64,000 nucleotides of DNA from Warburgia ugandensis (GCA_035236585.1 CP141137.1:44538057-44602056); one strand, 5' to 3'. Positions 34,361 through 48,894 are shown, counted from the first letter of the stretch. Numbers and translations are program-made. Notes: generated by a model from the letters alone, not told the origin.

Positions 34361-37237
34361 CAAACTCCTTGTAGGCGTATATGCTCAAAAGAAGAAGAAG
34401 AAATACATGCCCCATTTTTCATGCATGGTGAAATAGTTTTTATAAAATCTAATCCATTCATCATGCCAGGAATGCATTGGATAGAATAGACATCAAATTT
34501 TCACGTCTATAATAAGTTTTTAGCCTAGATTTGTTTAGGTAAAAAATCACGACCATCTATTTTTATTAAGTTTTTCAAAGAACTTAAAACAAGTGGCTTC
34601 AATCACCTGAATGCATTGATTTCTCATAGGTTAACTATTTTTGGCATTCTAATGGCTTAGAATTGTAGAAAATTCTCTACTATATATGTATATAAAAAAG
34701 GGCATATACTCTTCCTTTCCTTTTGAGCATGGATTCTTAGAGGGACTCATTTATAAATATTAGAAGGAAAATAGTAAGCAGACACGTAACTGATTTGCAT
34801 TTAATAATGTTGAAAGAGAATACAATAACAACATTGTTTTGACCAGTTTGAACATTTCATGTTTAAAAATAGAATTTTGTGGCAAAACGGTGTTGGGCTC
34901 GTTGAATGGGATATGACTCGTTGTCACATATTGGGCCTGATCTCTTCTTCATTATAAAATTGTCTATTTATTTACTTTAGGGCGATCCTGACCGTTCGAT
35001 ATATGTGGAATTCAAACTACTAAGCACAGATGTTCATGAAATCCTTCAGTATTTTGGTTGGGGGAAATTCCAAGATTAGGAGACAACTTCAATTTTCACT
35101 GATGCACATGATTGTTCAAAACATACGATGAATATTTTTGTTTTGAATATTTCAAAGCGTTTAACTTGTTCTTGGGTTTTCAAAAAAAGAATATGATGAA
35201 TTCAAACTACAAATTAGTTTGATCATAGGTCAAACAATTACGATCATTTAGTCAATCTAAATCTAAATTTTTTTAGCCATCCCCATATGAGTGGATAACT
35301 ATCATTCTTGATGGGTAGGAGTTGACATATAATTAAGGACTTAATCTAGCTTTGGCTTGATTACATGAGAAATTTGGACCAAGCTAGCATACCTATCTCA
35401 CTTGTAGACATCTACCATGGTGGAATTGGAGAGCTATACAACTCATTTTCAGATGACCCCTTTGTGGATGTGACATGGTTTTGAGATCACTTAATTGGAC
35501 AATTTTAGGGCATCCAATTGAAAGGAGTTCATGGTTAATTCATTACGGCTCTCGATCATGGGGTTATCGATAAAGAATGATGTGCCTAATAGTGCCACTT
35601 GTTGTCCATGAAAATATATTTCATCGAGACCATGCAGGTCATTGGCAGTTGTTGCATGATTCCACATCCAATATGGGACCTGCGATTCAGAAAATTGCTC
35701 TTTGCGTGGCCTCGCAGTGACTGTGTCAAAGAGTTTTCTTAAGAATTGAACTTTCATGTACCTTTCCTTTTCTAAGTTTGACATAACCCTTATTCAAGAA
35801 ACAATATAATTTAGGGAAATACCAATGAGACTCTTCCGACTGAACCTAGCTTGCCACCGCCCTTGGATATCTAACCCATTTCATCTCGTTGGGGCTCCTA
35901 TGTAGACTACATGCAAAATTCATGCCTATTGATGCTTCAAGTTTCTAGTTTTTTTCGTTCAGAAATCCATTGCCATGATTTAAGAACCAAAAAAGGCATC
36001 GTTCAATCATTCAATGATAAAAAACTTTACTATCTAGCCAATTTAAGGCTTTTTTAATTAATAAGATAAATGGTTTAGATCGTCTAAAGATGACATCAAA
36101 TGAGATTAAGTAGTCCCACAAGCATTTCTCTATAATTTACTATCACCTAGAAGCTAATCTGCAACAGTTGATAGGGAAACTGAGGTAAGCTAATGCAACA
36201 TATGTAATGAGGTAAAAGTATATATTTGGATCAAAGCAATAACATAGAACTCAGAGAATTAGAACGGCTATCCATTTAACTGAGAAATGCATTTTGGGAT
36301 TAGCACTTGGAGGTTCATTTTATAAAGGGAGCCTCGACGCAAGGTAAAGTTGTTGCCATGTGCTTTATAGGTCACGAGTTTGAAGCATGAAAATAGTCTC
36401 TTGCAAAAATGCAAGGTAAGGATGAGTACATAAACCCTTTCTAGTTTGTCCCTTCTCTGGACCTTGCATATGCAGAAACTCTGGACACTGAGCCACCAAT
36501 ATTTTACTTGGAGGTTTCTTTTCCTTTCCTTTCCTAGGACTAGCAACCTAGCTAGCCGTTGCAAAATGAACCAACTTCCAACTGATACACAGGCGTAAGG
36601 CTATCAGGAATCAAAATTTCAAGTTCCAATTACTAGCATCTCTCATCTTTCATCTCAAGTGCCTGCAGTCTCTCCCATTCACCTGTTGCTGCTCTTTTTG
36701 TACCTTTGAATATGAGAACATCACAATATTTCCAAATAAGATTTTGGGTTTTGTCATGATCAAATGTAGATGATCTATAGGATAAGCAGTTTGGATATCT
36801 TCCATGTCCTCATCCACCTTTCGGGGTCAAATATTGTCGAACTCAAAATGCAGACACAATATGAGGGACTCTATAAGGAGTCAACAAGGAACAAGGGGGG
36901 CTAATGTGGGCAAAAAGAGGCCGCATTTTTCTCGTAATCTTTGTGGACTCATTTTCGAGTGGCAACTTTCTACCTAGGAACTCATTTATGGGCTCTGAAA
37001 ACTTGGCAAGCCCAAGAAAGAAAATGTTAAAAATTTAAAACTACATCGACTCAATAGATATGGAGTCGAGTTAATCGATTTGGATGCAATGGTCCATATT
37101 GTACCAAACTGATAGGTCATTTCTGTTATTTCCACTAACTTTGTTGACCCATGTAAGATGCACGTAGTCTGTGAAATGATAAACACACCTCCCTTTGTCA
37201 TAATATTAGACGTTGGATTAATTGGTAATTAGGAAGG
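34361..37237. other. Single-copy stretch without a recognised gene
   Basis: The longest frames are 97 codons at 35784-35491 and 98 codons at 36564-36268, both on the minus strand. Neither shows a domain, signal peptide or repeat that I recognise, and both are AT-rich like their surroundings. I would not call them genes without transcript evidence. No transposon ends were found. Confidence 0.5.
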
Positions 37238-37743
37238 CAATGTCAGTGCAACCCTTGCTTTCTTAAATAGGGAATCAAGGTTTAACTTGTAATGCTTGAT
37301 TTTTGGTGGCCAGCTTAGACTTAATTATGCATTAAGACTACATCTTCTAGTGTGATATTTGCTACAAACATGTCACTTCTCATATGGATGGTAGATATCA
37401 ATATTCTTAATGTATACGACTTGCAAGTGCAACGCTAGAATTTGTTGGTTAGAGATGGATTACTGACCACCTGAATATCTATTTAAAATCATAAACATCA
37501 CAAAAATTAATAAGGGGATCAATGTGTTTTCTTCCTTCCCTATGTATGTGCTTTAATATTGTTGCTTTTCCATTTTTTTATTTTTATTTTTGGGTACTAA
37601 TGTTGATGCATTATTTCTTTAGAAAGCATATTGGGCTTTTCTATTTTTAATAATGAATAAATTGTATGGCATGGATTGTCTTTCTAGTTTCCTTGTCATG
37701 AGTCCATCTATCAAACCATCAGAGCTTCATAGATTAAATTCTA

Positions 37744-37759
37744 AGAGAGAGAGAGAGAG
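37744..37759 (+). repeat. Short (GA)n, block B counterpart
   Basis: About 8 AG units, then TTCTTGAAAAA, stand where block A has 44 units. This marks contraction in B or expansion in A. Confidence 0.9.
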
Positions 37760-37952
37760 TTCTTGAAAAAAGATTTAGATTCTGAAGAAGATCTCCTTTT
37801 CAATACTTACTTAAATCCAGATCAAGAATACATCAATTAAAGTAATTTAATCACAACTTGAATGAAAAAAATGCATTTAAAATCAATCTCGGGAACTATG
37901 AACTTGGTGTACAATTATTTTGAAGTAGACTTTTCAAATGAATTGATCGATT

Positions 37953-39138
37953 CTAATTGACCCTTGCACAAGTGACTCGGATCTCGCCTTGTGTGCCTGT
38001 GAGGGGGCTCAAGTTCCCCATTTTAACCATGGCATTTGCAAAATCAGTTGATAATGCATTGGCATCATCGCTATATGCCCTTACAATAGAGTCGGTGGAG
38101 CCACCATTGAACAACTCTTGATCAGAGTGAAGCAAAGCTCTTCTATTGATCAAAGCTTGAAAATAATTGTTCCCAAATCGATTGGGGCTTTGGGGATCTA
38201 GAGGGGCCAAGTTGTCGTCACCATTGCCACTAGCACGAGGACAATTGGCCTGTCGAGAAGTTGCAAACGAAGGATCGATATTGGTTTCTTTGTAGATCCG
38301 GTCTCTGAAGGAGGCACACCTTGCTTGGCCAACAGTGTGTGCGCCAGACAAGGCAACCATCTCCCTAGCACTAAATCCTTTCCTACTGAACTTCCTGATA
38401 ATTATCTGAAGGTCATCGGTAGGAGGCACGAGGTCAGTACTGGCTCCGGATGGGCTCGCAGTTCTTGCATCTCTCCTTCCCACTGGAACCGAATAGCTTG
38501 GTCCTCCGAGCTGTGGCAAGAAGAAAATGATTTTCATCAGGAAAAGGATAATCCTTGGTGTTCATATAACGTATGTGTGCTTGCTCACGATGTTATCAAC
38601 ATGATAATCATACTCACTTCAACAACAGAATCACGAGCAGCAATTGCTAGGATGTCGGCACAAGACACTACACTTCTCCCACAAGCTCTATCGACTTGAG
38701 TCTTTATGTTATCGATAACATTCATCCCTCTAATTGATCCATTGTTTGCTGCCACTCTCTGTTCTCCGACGAATGAGCCAGTGTCTTCTAGAAGAATCCC
38801 ACCATCACAACCCTATACCAGCATCCAACTAATTAATATATATATGTATGTATAGATAGACAGGCAAAATGTGTGTATATAATTAATTAGCTACATCGGT
38901 ACCATTAGATGCAACTCACATTAACAAAGCAATCATGGAAGAATAATCTGATAATGGATGCACCCATTCGGGCTTCGCGGTTAATTGCGGACCGCACACC
39001 ATACCTCACAGTGTCAAATACAGAGGGGCAAGTGTTGCCATAGAAGGAAACTGAGAGTTGTGCAGAAGTCGGAGATGAGATTGAGACGAGCATGACTAGG
39101 AAGGCTAAGGAGAAGAGTGATTGACTTAAACCAGCCAT
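37953..39138 (-). CDS. Class III secretory peroxidase B (3 exons, 323 aa)
   Basis: Exons on the minus strand are 39138-38920, 38812-38618 and 38510-37953, with two GT-AG introns of 107 bp. The protein equals that of gene A except Gln6 for His in the signal peptide, Tyr46 for Ser near the start of the mature chain and Gln173 for Glu in the segment before the proximal histidine. Distal Arg64 and His68, proximal His196 and all eight cysteines are present, so it should be an active H2O2-dependent phenol oxidase exported from the cell. Two possible N-glycosylation sites (residues 97 and 304) are shared with A. Only five of 972 coding bases differ between the genes, which points to a recent duplication or ongoing gene conversion. 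The stop and 3' flank also match A. Confidence 0.96.
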
Positions 39139-39264
39139 GGGTAGCGAGAAGAAGAAAAACTAGCTAGCAAAAGCAAGAAGCAACTTGGGAAATTTCTCTA
39201 GTTCCTTTGCATGCAGGAAGACAAGGATCGATGCTTGAATGGTTTGCAGGCATGTTTCATGGCG

Positions 39265-39273
39265 TTTATATAG
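39265..39273 (-). promoter_or_regulatory. TATA box of peroxidase B
   Basis: CTATATAAA on the minus strand lies about 130 bp upstream of the ATG, identical to gene A in sequence and spacing. The proximal promoter is the same up to 39702. Confidence 0.7.
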
Positions 39274-39701
39274 TGGGTAGAGTAAGAAGGCTTCAAAGCG
39301 CGTGGATGGAAACAAAGCAAAATGAGTCAGAAGGCACGCAGTCACTTCTGGAAATTAATAATATGGGGAAAGAGTCAGACTATGATGGTTATTTGACTAC
39401 TGAACATGTCAATTTTTTGAAATGCATTTGTCACCAAGCAGAACTGTTAGGCTTATTTCATGGATATGACTGTTTCTAGTTTATTTGACTTGCAGCTCTT
39501 CCTCCATCAGCTACCCAAAAATGCCCCTCTGCTGCTTAATTTCTTGGTTTTGCACAACACCCGATCATTGTAAAGGTGACTAACAAGTAACTAAATCGAA
39601 GAAAAAGAAGTCGGTGATGCTCATTGAATAGGCAAAGTACGTTAATTATCAATTAGATTGACTTTATGAGGTAGCAGCCTGTCTTAGATAGGCAGGATAC
39701 T

Positions 39702-40912
39702 GAATTTGCAGATGATTGGATACTTATAGACTATTTTATGATCACCTAATATCATAGCCACTTATTTTCATTTTTGTTTTCTCAAAGAACCAAAACAAGG
39801 GATTAGAATCATCTAAATGCAAGTAATTTTTGTGAGGTCCATATCTAAGTCATTCGAAACAAGATGAATGACTTAGATCTTCCCAAATGAGTCTCACTCC
39901 ATCACAAAATGGAGCTTCGACTTCTTTGCATGCCAACTCTTACTGGGACTATAACACGGATAAGTTTAAGAATTAACATTTAAGGTAGGTTAAATCAATG
40001 CAATGAACTGTGGTAATGTACACATGGTATCAAGCACTTAATAAGCATAATTCGGACCATCCATCTGATTCGACCCACTATGGAGATCATATGTTCAAAA
40101 TCAGATACCATCGCAGTTAGCCAATTCTGAGTCTCAAATTGGATGACTTCTGTGCAGTGATTCTCTTGGTATTTTGTGATAGAAAACTTAGATCAGTACA
40201 TTTGGAACGTGATTCAATTTAAGGCCCGATCACTGGGCTTGTGCAATCTGTGCTTTCAGCAGATTATGACATGTAATAATGTTCGCCAGCTGCCTCAGAT
40301 GTTAAAAGGCAATGACATGGGCCTTATCGTGAATTAGAGTGATCAAGGGCTACTTAAAGCTATTGCAACGAAGGTTGGCCATGGTCCTCCTTGAATGGGT
40401 AAAAACCCCTTAATTGGATGCTTATTATTATTAGTATCTAATTAAGAGACGTTGGGAGGAGGCAGGCTGTCCAAGGTCGGCTCCACCGTCTATCGATCAA
40501 TGTATGTGCATGCAAAGTCCAAACGATGAGTTGCTTGAAAGTCAACCGTGATTTTCTGCCGCACAATTTGGCAGCTCATTTACGTCCAATCTGTGCAACT
40601 CAACTGATTTTCTACTTCACCTCCATTTAGAGCTGTTCGTTTACTGGTCCCAGCCACAGATAATTGCTAGCAGGCGAACTAGTGATTAGAATGAGAATAG
40701 CAAGCATCTACTGTAAACGCTTAAAGTTCAATAGATTCAACGGTTGAGATCATTTGTTGTTAGAGAAATTCTGGTGTGGCCCGTCCCACCTTTGGTCGAT
40801 GCGGACTGTTCAACTTAATTACTTGTGCAACATTGGGTATCTAGTAACCCAAAAATCACCTTAAAGGGATGGTATCATGGTTCTGGGATCTTAAAAATAG
40901 TCTTTGGATGCC
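39702..40912. other. 1211-bp upstream segment present only in B
   Basis: It is bounded by GAA at 39702-39704 and GAA at 40913-40915; block A has a single GAA (5138-5140). It contains no open frame of note, no terminal inverted repeat and no target duplication. A deletion in A by 3-bp microhomology explains it better than an insertion in B. It begins about 560 bp upstream of the gene B start codon. Confidence 0.8.
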
Positions 40913-43229
40913 GAAAGTGAGCCGTTGGTTATCCAAAGGTTCCAACCATCTCTACACGACAATGTAAAGTGCATCGATCTTTTCAGATTATTAAATCATC
41001 AATGCGGAATGACTTTTGCCTTACACGCAGAAATAACTTGAACAGTCCAGATCAACTAAAGGTGGGACTCATTATTAGAGAGTGGGGCGCCACATTATAA
41101 TTTGCCAAATGGACTTGTCCCATATTAATCTGCCGTATGTGCTAATTACTACTAGTAATACGTGCATATGCCCGTGGTCAAGAGAGAGAGAGCGAGGAGT
41201 GTCTTTGGTGCTTTTAGAGGAATCATGTCACATTCAAGTGCGGGGAATTCTCATAGATCCGAGACGTTCATCTTCTTCACCCTCAACCAGATAGCTTAGG
41301 TTCAAAAAATCACAGCCATTGGATACTCCAAAGCTTTCATTACTGGCTCAATTGTTTTTATAAAATGAAATCTCTCTTTCCCCAAGCACCATCTATTTTG
41401 TAATCACAGTCGCAATTGACCCAAAAATGAAAGCTTTAAAGGTATTCAATGGTTGTGATTTTTTCACCAATGCCATATGGTTGAGGTAGAAAAAGATGAA
41501 CGTCTTGTACCCACGAAGACACAGTTGAAAGTGGGTCCATACTAGAATTTGACACAGTTCTACCCGTGCCTTCGAAAGCAGCAAATACGAACTACAGAGA
41601 GGGGAACTTTTATTCATACATACGTATGTATTGAAATTATTACATGGTTATGGCCTAAAGGCACTAATCCATAGTACAAAAATTGCTTCCTAAGTTGGTC
41701 AGTTTCGATAAAAGCCATTAATAGCTTCCTTATGAAACCAAGAAGTTTTCTTTTAGAAAGAAAGGCTGGCTTCTAGTCTTCTAAAAATGCATTAATAGCT
41801 ACGATAAAATGAGAAAGAAAATCAATAAATCTTTTTGTTGAAAGTTAAAACTATTATATAATTAAGCCTAAATCCTAGTGCAATTTTGTTTTTGAATGAC
41901 TAAACGTAGTTAAAACTGTTCCATAAGTAGGTCAATTACCGACCCAGGAAATTTCCTTTACATACAGTATAGATAAGCACTTTATAGAATCAGACCTTTT
42001 GCCTGATGGTCATCTGTACACTTGTTTTTCTGTTCTAATTATCCAATTAGGTTCGGTTTTTTACATGCATTCTGTTTGTTGATTCATCGACTCAAAGCTT
42101 AACCACCTGAACGAATTGAATTTTCTGTAAGGATCTTTATATTGGTCCAAGATCACTCTCAGCGGGCAAACAATTACAAATTGCTTGAAGTCTTATGCAA
42201 GTTGCGGTTGCGTTTCAAGATATGTCGCTCCGATCACGTTCCTCAAGAATTAGCCGTCGTCATGTAAGGCAGATTTTACAGTGACTAATTACAAGAGTTT
42301 CATGATATTAATAAATGATTTAGTGGGTTGGAACAGGAGTCTTTGATATGTGCTGACGGGTCCAAAAGTTCCTCCAAGTTGGCCATTTGACTGAGATTAC
42401 ACCGCCAGTACTAATTAATCCTCGCTTTTTATTCTTTTCTATTTGACGTAGTCTATGTTTGGCAGGCGAAATGGCATGGGCAGTAAGAGAGAGAGAGAGG
42501 AACATGTTTAAAACTTGTGTTCATACTCTTACGTTAAAATCTCTAAAGTTACGTTCATCATTTGGATAAGCCTCTAAAAGTGGTAAGAGTCTTATCTCAT
42601 ACTGTTTATAGGATAATATAGGCAAATACCTTATCTTTACATATTCATAATACTGTGAGAAGTTAACATTTTATAATTACTATTATTCTTAATCATCACC
42701 CATTCGCTAAAAAAAATATAAATAAGTGATTAGGATCATCTTGTGGAGAAGACTTTCAGGATTGAGATGGAGCATTAGAGACTAACAGTTTGAATCGCCA
42801 TAAAAGTAGTCGCATGTGTTTGTTTAGATACGAGTATATCCTTGGTACTTATTATGGGCACTCCTGTTTTTCATGAAAATTTTGCAACCCTATTTCTTTG
42901 ATAAGGACACTCCTTGGGGAACAAAATCAGCATCCAATGAATTGTTCATAAATATCCATATGGGTGAGTAGACTTGGTGACAGCTGGGAGTGAACTCGAT
43001 AATAGATGGTGAGTTGACTCGATGACTACGAGTGGAGGCTAACTCGGGAACAGTAACGAGATGACTCAGGAACAGTAGTAGGATGACTTGATGAATAGTA
43101 ATATGATGGCTTGGTGAATAGTCGTGAGATGACTCTGTAAATGGGGCAAGCGATTCCGAGTGGACTCGGTGACTATTGCAAGTGGACTCAATCGCCATTC
43201 CGAGTAGATGTGACTACTCCGAGTGACAT
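40913..43229. other. Upstream flank of peroxidase B, no gene seen
   Basis: This matches 5138-7470 with scattered substitutions and small indels. It includes the degenerate GACTCGG repeat (42965-43200), which differs in unit number from A. Short open frames overlap on both strands and are not credible genes. Confidence 0.6.
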
Positions 43230-45560
43230 TTATTAGCAGCTAAAGAGGGCGGCCTACGAGGGTAACTGATGAGGGTAGGTGCGAGAGACCCTGGCAGGCT
43301 TTTAGGTGGTGAGCTTCTAGGTGGCAAGCTTATAGGTGCTTACGGTGTACTTGATGACTGATTTTCAATTAAACGTAGCAAAGAGTATTGAGCAAGGGAG
43401 TAACAACCTTTTCCAGGAGAAGTCGCAGATACATGGACGATCCTGGCACTCCGTCGTTGAGGGACGTTGCACCCAGGATGCACCATGGCAAACGGGCACT
43501 AGAACACACATGCTGGGCACAACCGCGCTCGTGTCGGAGCCGCTTGTGCCATTTATTGCCGTGACAAGACGCGAGTGTCTTGGTGACAGAGACACACCCA
43601 CATGTGTCCTGGAAGTGTGTCACCGATGTGGTGTGTCCCTGTGATGTCGTTTTACACTATTTTGATCCAGATTCAATCTGAATCATTAAAATTTATCTGA
43701 AGCTTAGATTTTCAATTCAAAGAGCAATAAAAACCTAATTTTTTATCTGAGACATCTGTTGAATTTGCCTCGACGACATGGACATAATTATCCAATAAAA
43801 TTTAGGAGTAGAACACATTTTAAATTGATCCAAACTCAAAACTCATAGAATAACATAGATCCATCAATTCAAAAGTGACGAGACCTTAAAATTTGATTAA
43901 TTAAATGATTTAGAAAAGTAAATAGATTGATATAATAGTTAGATCATCCAAATAAACTTAAATACAGATCTAGACCATTGAATAGAATGAAAACCATGGA
44001 TTTGATCAAGCAAAAATAGATCTAAACATACATCATCATCTAACCCATGATCTATCACCTAATGTCCCATCCATGATCAAATCCACAAACCCTCATATGA
44101 TCCAACCATTATTCAATCATGAAATTACAGATCTGTGACTGATCTGACCCTTTTATCACAATCTTACTGTCCATTAGCCACTATATGTAAGATATGCACC
44201 TGATCCATCCTTTTAAGATGATCTAACTCATGATCAACTACCTAACACCTAGATTAACCACCAATCTGAGCTTCCATTTAGATTTGATCATAGATCTAGC
44301 ACTTGATCTAACCCGTTCATTCTCTGAATTTCTTTTATCAAACCTGATCAGGCCACATCAGACACAACATCATACATGGGTTTAAGCGATTAGAGGTAGA
44401 CTACTACCCAGTCTTATTTAAATTAATTAAATTTTATTTTATTTTATCTTAGTTACGCCTAATAAATTATAGAAAAATTAGAAAATAAACTATATTAGAA
44501 TGGATTAAACCTTAGAAGAACAATTGGGCTATTTATATTATTAATTAGATTAATTTAGCAGTGAGATTGTTCTAATGATCCTAGATTCAAAGATTTGATA
44601 TCAGGATGACTTCGAACTATTGATCTAATTGATCAGTATTTAATCTAACTCTCGGATCAATAGATAAAACATTGAGATATGAAAACTAGCTATATGTTAG
44701 AGATTAATAGGAATTGAGGGCAATTAGATGATCTAGACTGTTGATCTTTAATCAACGGCCAAGATTTGACATTTCAATAATGAAAAGTAATATGCATGAT
44801 AAAAATTGGCAAAGGCAAGATCACCATGTTAATGGGGATCAAAGCCTCAAGTAGGTAGCAATTAGGAAATCGTATATATGATAATGACATTGTATGTGTT
44901 GACAAAGATGCTAATTGATACGAACTAAGCTTATTCATCATTTTTAGGATTGGGATAACCTTGTTTACGGTTAGTTTTAACATTTATTTGTCATTGGGAT
45001 TTTGAGCATGCCATTCACTTTACTAAGATATGTAGATTTTAAATAATTGAATCATTTGATTATCATGCTTTTGATTTGAGGCTACTTGACTATCATAAAA
45101 GTCATATTTTGTCATGTTGCATTATTTTAGATTCAAAAGTATGCAATATTTGCAATGAGACACGTGATTTATGAATATGTACTTTCATAACCATGATGCA
45201 TAATTTTATATGGAAAATGATAATGATATTGATGATTTTATTACACGTAGTTGTGTGTTTTAAAAAGAAATGATTATACTTGAAATTGCATCAATCCCAT
45301 GCTTTGAGGTGATTCAAGAAAATGCATGGTTTTTCATGAGATAGATGATATATGATTTAATGAAGTTTGGATTAAGATATACGTTTGTTCAAGCTAATGA
45401 GCTTGGTGGGCACTATGTTAAGAGGTTGTACGGGTTTGGCTTCCTGACCTTTAACTACCAAAGCTAGTAGGTATCTGTGACCAAAGAGGCACCTATTTTT
45501 CTCAATTGTTGTGGTAGGAAAATGACCACCGGAGGTGTTCATGACAACCTTTTTGAAACA
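43230..45560 (+). mobile_element. LTR family Y, left arm (copy B)
   Basis: This is non-coding, matches 7470-9806, and ends in ACA (45558-45560) at the CACTA border. Open frames at 43336-43644 are chance. Confidence 0.65.
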
Positions 45561-47010
45561 CACTACTAAAATTGGGGCTTTATAAGATGGCAATCTTCTT
45601 ATATAAAATTTATAAAAGACGGTTATAGTTACTCGTCTTATATACTATAAACATATAAGACGGGTTTCACATAACGGTCTTATATAATTTTATATAAGAC
45701 GGTTCTAGAAAGCCTTCTTATATTATTAGATTAATATAAGATAGTTCATAAGAATTGCCCTATATTATTGAAGAAATATAAGATGGTTAGCCAGAACCAT
45801 CTTATATTACTCTAATAATATAAGACATTTTTCCAGAACCATCTTATATAAAATAATATAAGACGGGTCTTAATAACCGTCTTTTTTATTTATTTTTTAT
45901 CTTAAAGTTGAATTGACTCTTAGCTTCTTAGATGAAAACTCGAACATTGGGTTGGATTTACATGCACTTTTTTTCTAACTTGTATTTCTTCAGTTGATAT
46001 CATTTGGGTAGTATTCGTTTTTGTACTTTTTTTATTATGTTGATATATGACAATGCCCACCTCAATAAGATACCACTATGAGTGCCACAGTGGTATGAGA
46101 TTGTAGTACTAACCAACTTAGTTGTTGATGAGGTCATTAGAGATCGCAATGGTTACAAGAAGGAATCACGGGGGTTCGGGAGCAATGACCCGAGAAGTAA
46201 GGTCTAGGGCGGTAGCCCTAGTGGGGGTCCAAGGGGACAAGTGTGAAAGCATGAGGGCTCTTGTAGCCACTCTTTTGTCCTATTCTACACCAACCATGTG
46301 AAAGGTCTTCTGGAGGTGCTAAAAGTCTAATTCATTGGGTTGGTTGGTGAAGACTCAAAAGCTATAAATAAGTATGCCACGAGCCTCTCAAGGACACTGA
46401 AGATCTTCATTATTTTATGTAGCTCTGCTTTCTTATGTTTTTGTTCTTATATGTAGAAAAGCCATTGAAGCTTTACTAGAGAGCACACGGTAGGATGATC
46501 TATTGTTGTACTTTGTTGTGTCAGATTGCAATTTGAGTAGTGTTGTCTTTCTTCTAGATTGTTGTTTAGACGTTCCTAGTGCACACTCGTGTCCTTACAA
46601 AAATTAGGCCAGAGAACGTTTCACGAGCAAAGAGACCATTGATATAGGACAGTTCTTTAAAACCTATCTTATATAATTAATAAAATATAGGACGGTTCTA
46701 AAGAACTGTCCTTTATTCATAACAATATAGGATGGGTTTACTAAAACCGTCCTTTATTCAAGTGAATAAAGGACAAATTTGAACAATCGTCCTTTATTCA
46801 AAAGAATATAGGATGGTTCTGTAGAGAATAAAGGATGGTTCTATTGTATACGATGTTGATTTTGGGCTTCTGTAATACTTATAAATGCTTAATTATGATC
46901 TTTCTAGATAGCCACCATTGGGTTTAATTAGACCCATGTCTTAGATTTTGATGTTTCTTTCAAAAAGGCATGAAAATTATCACTTGAATATGAGTTTTTA
47001 CCATGCATTT

Positions 47011-48225
47011 ATATTTGGGCATGGAGGCTTGGGGATTTTGTTTTCGATAGGCTTGTTGCCTGGGGGATGCTATGCTAGAAGGGGTATAGGGCCAGCCACC
47101 CACCCTCTAAGATTATGAGATGATAGACAGCTGCTCATAGATGATACTCAATAGGAGTTGGTATCATGGGTAGCCCACACTACTGGTTCGGTCCCCACCC
47201 ATGTGGATAGACGATGAGTCTCCTATTTTGGTGTCGGTTGAGAGTGGAAGTCGATAGATCATGTGTTGGTTATCACTGCAGCATAGCAGTTCCTTATATT
47301 TCTGTACACGTTGTTGTGATCACGAGGGAGTGCTGTAACCACTGATGACTATATGACATGGTGATATGCTTGGTATGAGCTCATGACCATATAGATAATC
47401 AGTATTGATTGGAGGAATGTGGCCCCTGCATAGTAGGGGCGTGACCACTAATGACTATATTCACTTGTTTACGAGTTTAATACCATTTAACTCATTTACA
47501 CATTCAGTATTTTTATTTATGATTGAAATTGTGGTTGGACATGATTTGGCATTTCTGGATTTATTTATGATGTTTATATCTATTCATAAAGTTTACTTGA
47601 GATACTAATTATGATCTAGACATGATGTTTAGTGGTTTGATTTATTTATGATATTCATATGAAATGTTTGGAAATTATATTCTAAAGTCTTGGATTAATT
47701 CCAAGTTAATCATGCAGATTATTGATTATTGACGCATAGTATTTTGTGCATTGAAATGATTATTATATTGTGAAAGCAAATATTATATTTTGAATTGCAT
47801 AAGCATCTTATTCCCCTACCAAGCATTGCCTGCTGAGGCATTGTGTTATTATTGTAGTGAGTCAGATATTGAGAGACAGACACTACTAATGAGGAGCTAG
47901 ACGGTTGTTGATTGAGACATCTCAATTGAAGGTGTGTTTTTAATTCTACTTGAACTATACATGTGCATATGAATTATCTGAATGATTATATTGCTGTAGG
48001 GAATGTGGCTGTTGACTGGATGGATACTGAAGAAGTAAACTTGTTTTGAAAATGTTTACTTAATAAATGAAAATTTTATTTGAGTTTTGAGTTGGTGGTT
48101 GACACTCAGGGATTTTCTTAAAATAAAATTCATTGAAATTGTTTTTCTATGTTTTGTTTTCAAAATTAGGCCCCAACTTTCGAAAAAATTTGTTTAAAAA
48201 GTGTTGAAAAACCCAGGTTGTTACA
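47011..48225 (+). mobile_element. Element X LTR tail (5' LTR remnant, copy B)
   Basis: It matches 14518 onward and the second half of the 3' LTR, and ends CCCAGGTTGTTACA at 48225. The hairpin at 47835-47865 has lost pairing in its 3' arm. No primer binding site follows, so the start of the internal region is also gone. Confidence 0.75.
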
Positions 48226-48894
48226 GTGTATATGATAGTCTCTCAATTAGACGTTATGATGCTAATGATGAGTGAGAAGATGGATATTAATCCATCTTAC
48301 TTGATATGATTGATTTTAATACCATCCTTAGAAATGATTCTATTTATTGGAGGACTGTTAATTGATGTGATGAAAGATTACTTTTACTGTACTTGGACAA
48401 TCAATGACCTCGTTCCTACTAGGAAGGGTATTTGTGTTACTTCTTCCTAGAGGGCAGTGTGTATTTCCTAAGGTGCAAAGTCCTCCTTATTGAACTGACA
48501 GTGGAGGATAAAGAGAGGCCATTGATTGAGCACACAGATGGTGTGCGAGAATTCATAATCTTTCCTAGGGAGGTTCTAGGATTTTTCGCTGCAGGATATT
48601 GATGTTGATATTGATTTGGCCCCAGTCATAGTGTCATTTTTCTAAGGTGCCATGCAGGATGGCCCTAGCTGAGGTGGCGTTCCTTGACCATGACACCTTT
48701 ATCGATAGAGAGGCAGTTTATTAAGATTATGATGGGCTGGGATTAGCCCAAATGGGTGAATAAGGTTGATAGTTTCCTTAGTCTACCAAACTGCCATCAT
48801 TGAGTTATTGAGTTTCCAAGATAGTAGTGATATCAATGTTATTTATATTTCATAAATACAAGTTTAATTTCTCATTAAACGAGGGGGAGGACAA
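48226..48894 (+). pseudogene. Decayed gypsy pol remnant (protease/RT junction)
   Basis: Around 48560-48690 one frame gives DIDVDIDLAP, and after a frame change VPCRMALAEVA. This recalls the IDL-PG...PYRMAP-E stretch at the start of gypsy reverse transcriptase. Stops and frameshifts abound. A polypurine run (GAGGGGGAGGACA, 48881-48893) ends the segment and may mark the 3' end of a retrotransposon internal region. The assignment is by motif resemblance only. Confidence 0.5.

Noticed and set aside
35491..35784. 97-codon minus-strand frame as a gene
   Set aside because: There is no homology I recognise, no signal or domain, and no promoter or splice context. It could only be rescued by transcript data.
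39702..40912. The 1.2-kb extra segment in B as a transposon insertion
   Set aside because: It has no inverted ends, no LTR and no target duplication. A 3-bp GAA match at both edges fits a deletion in A instead.
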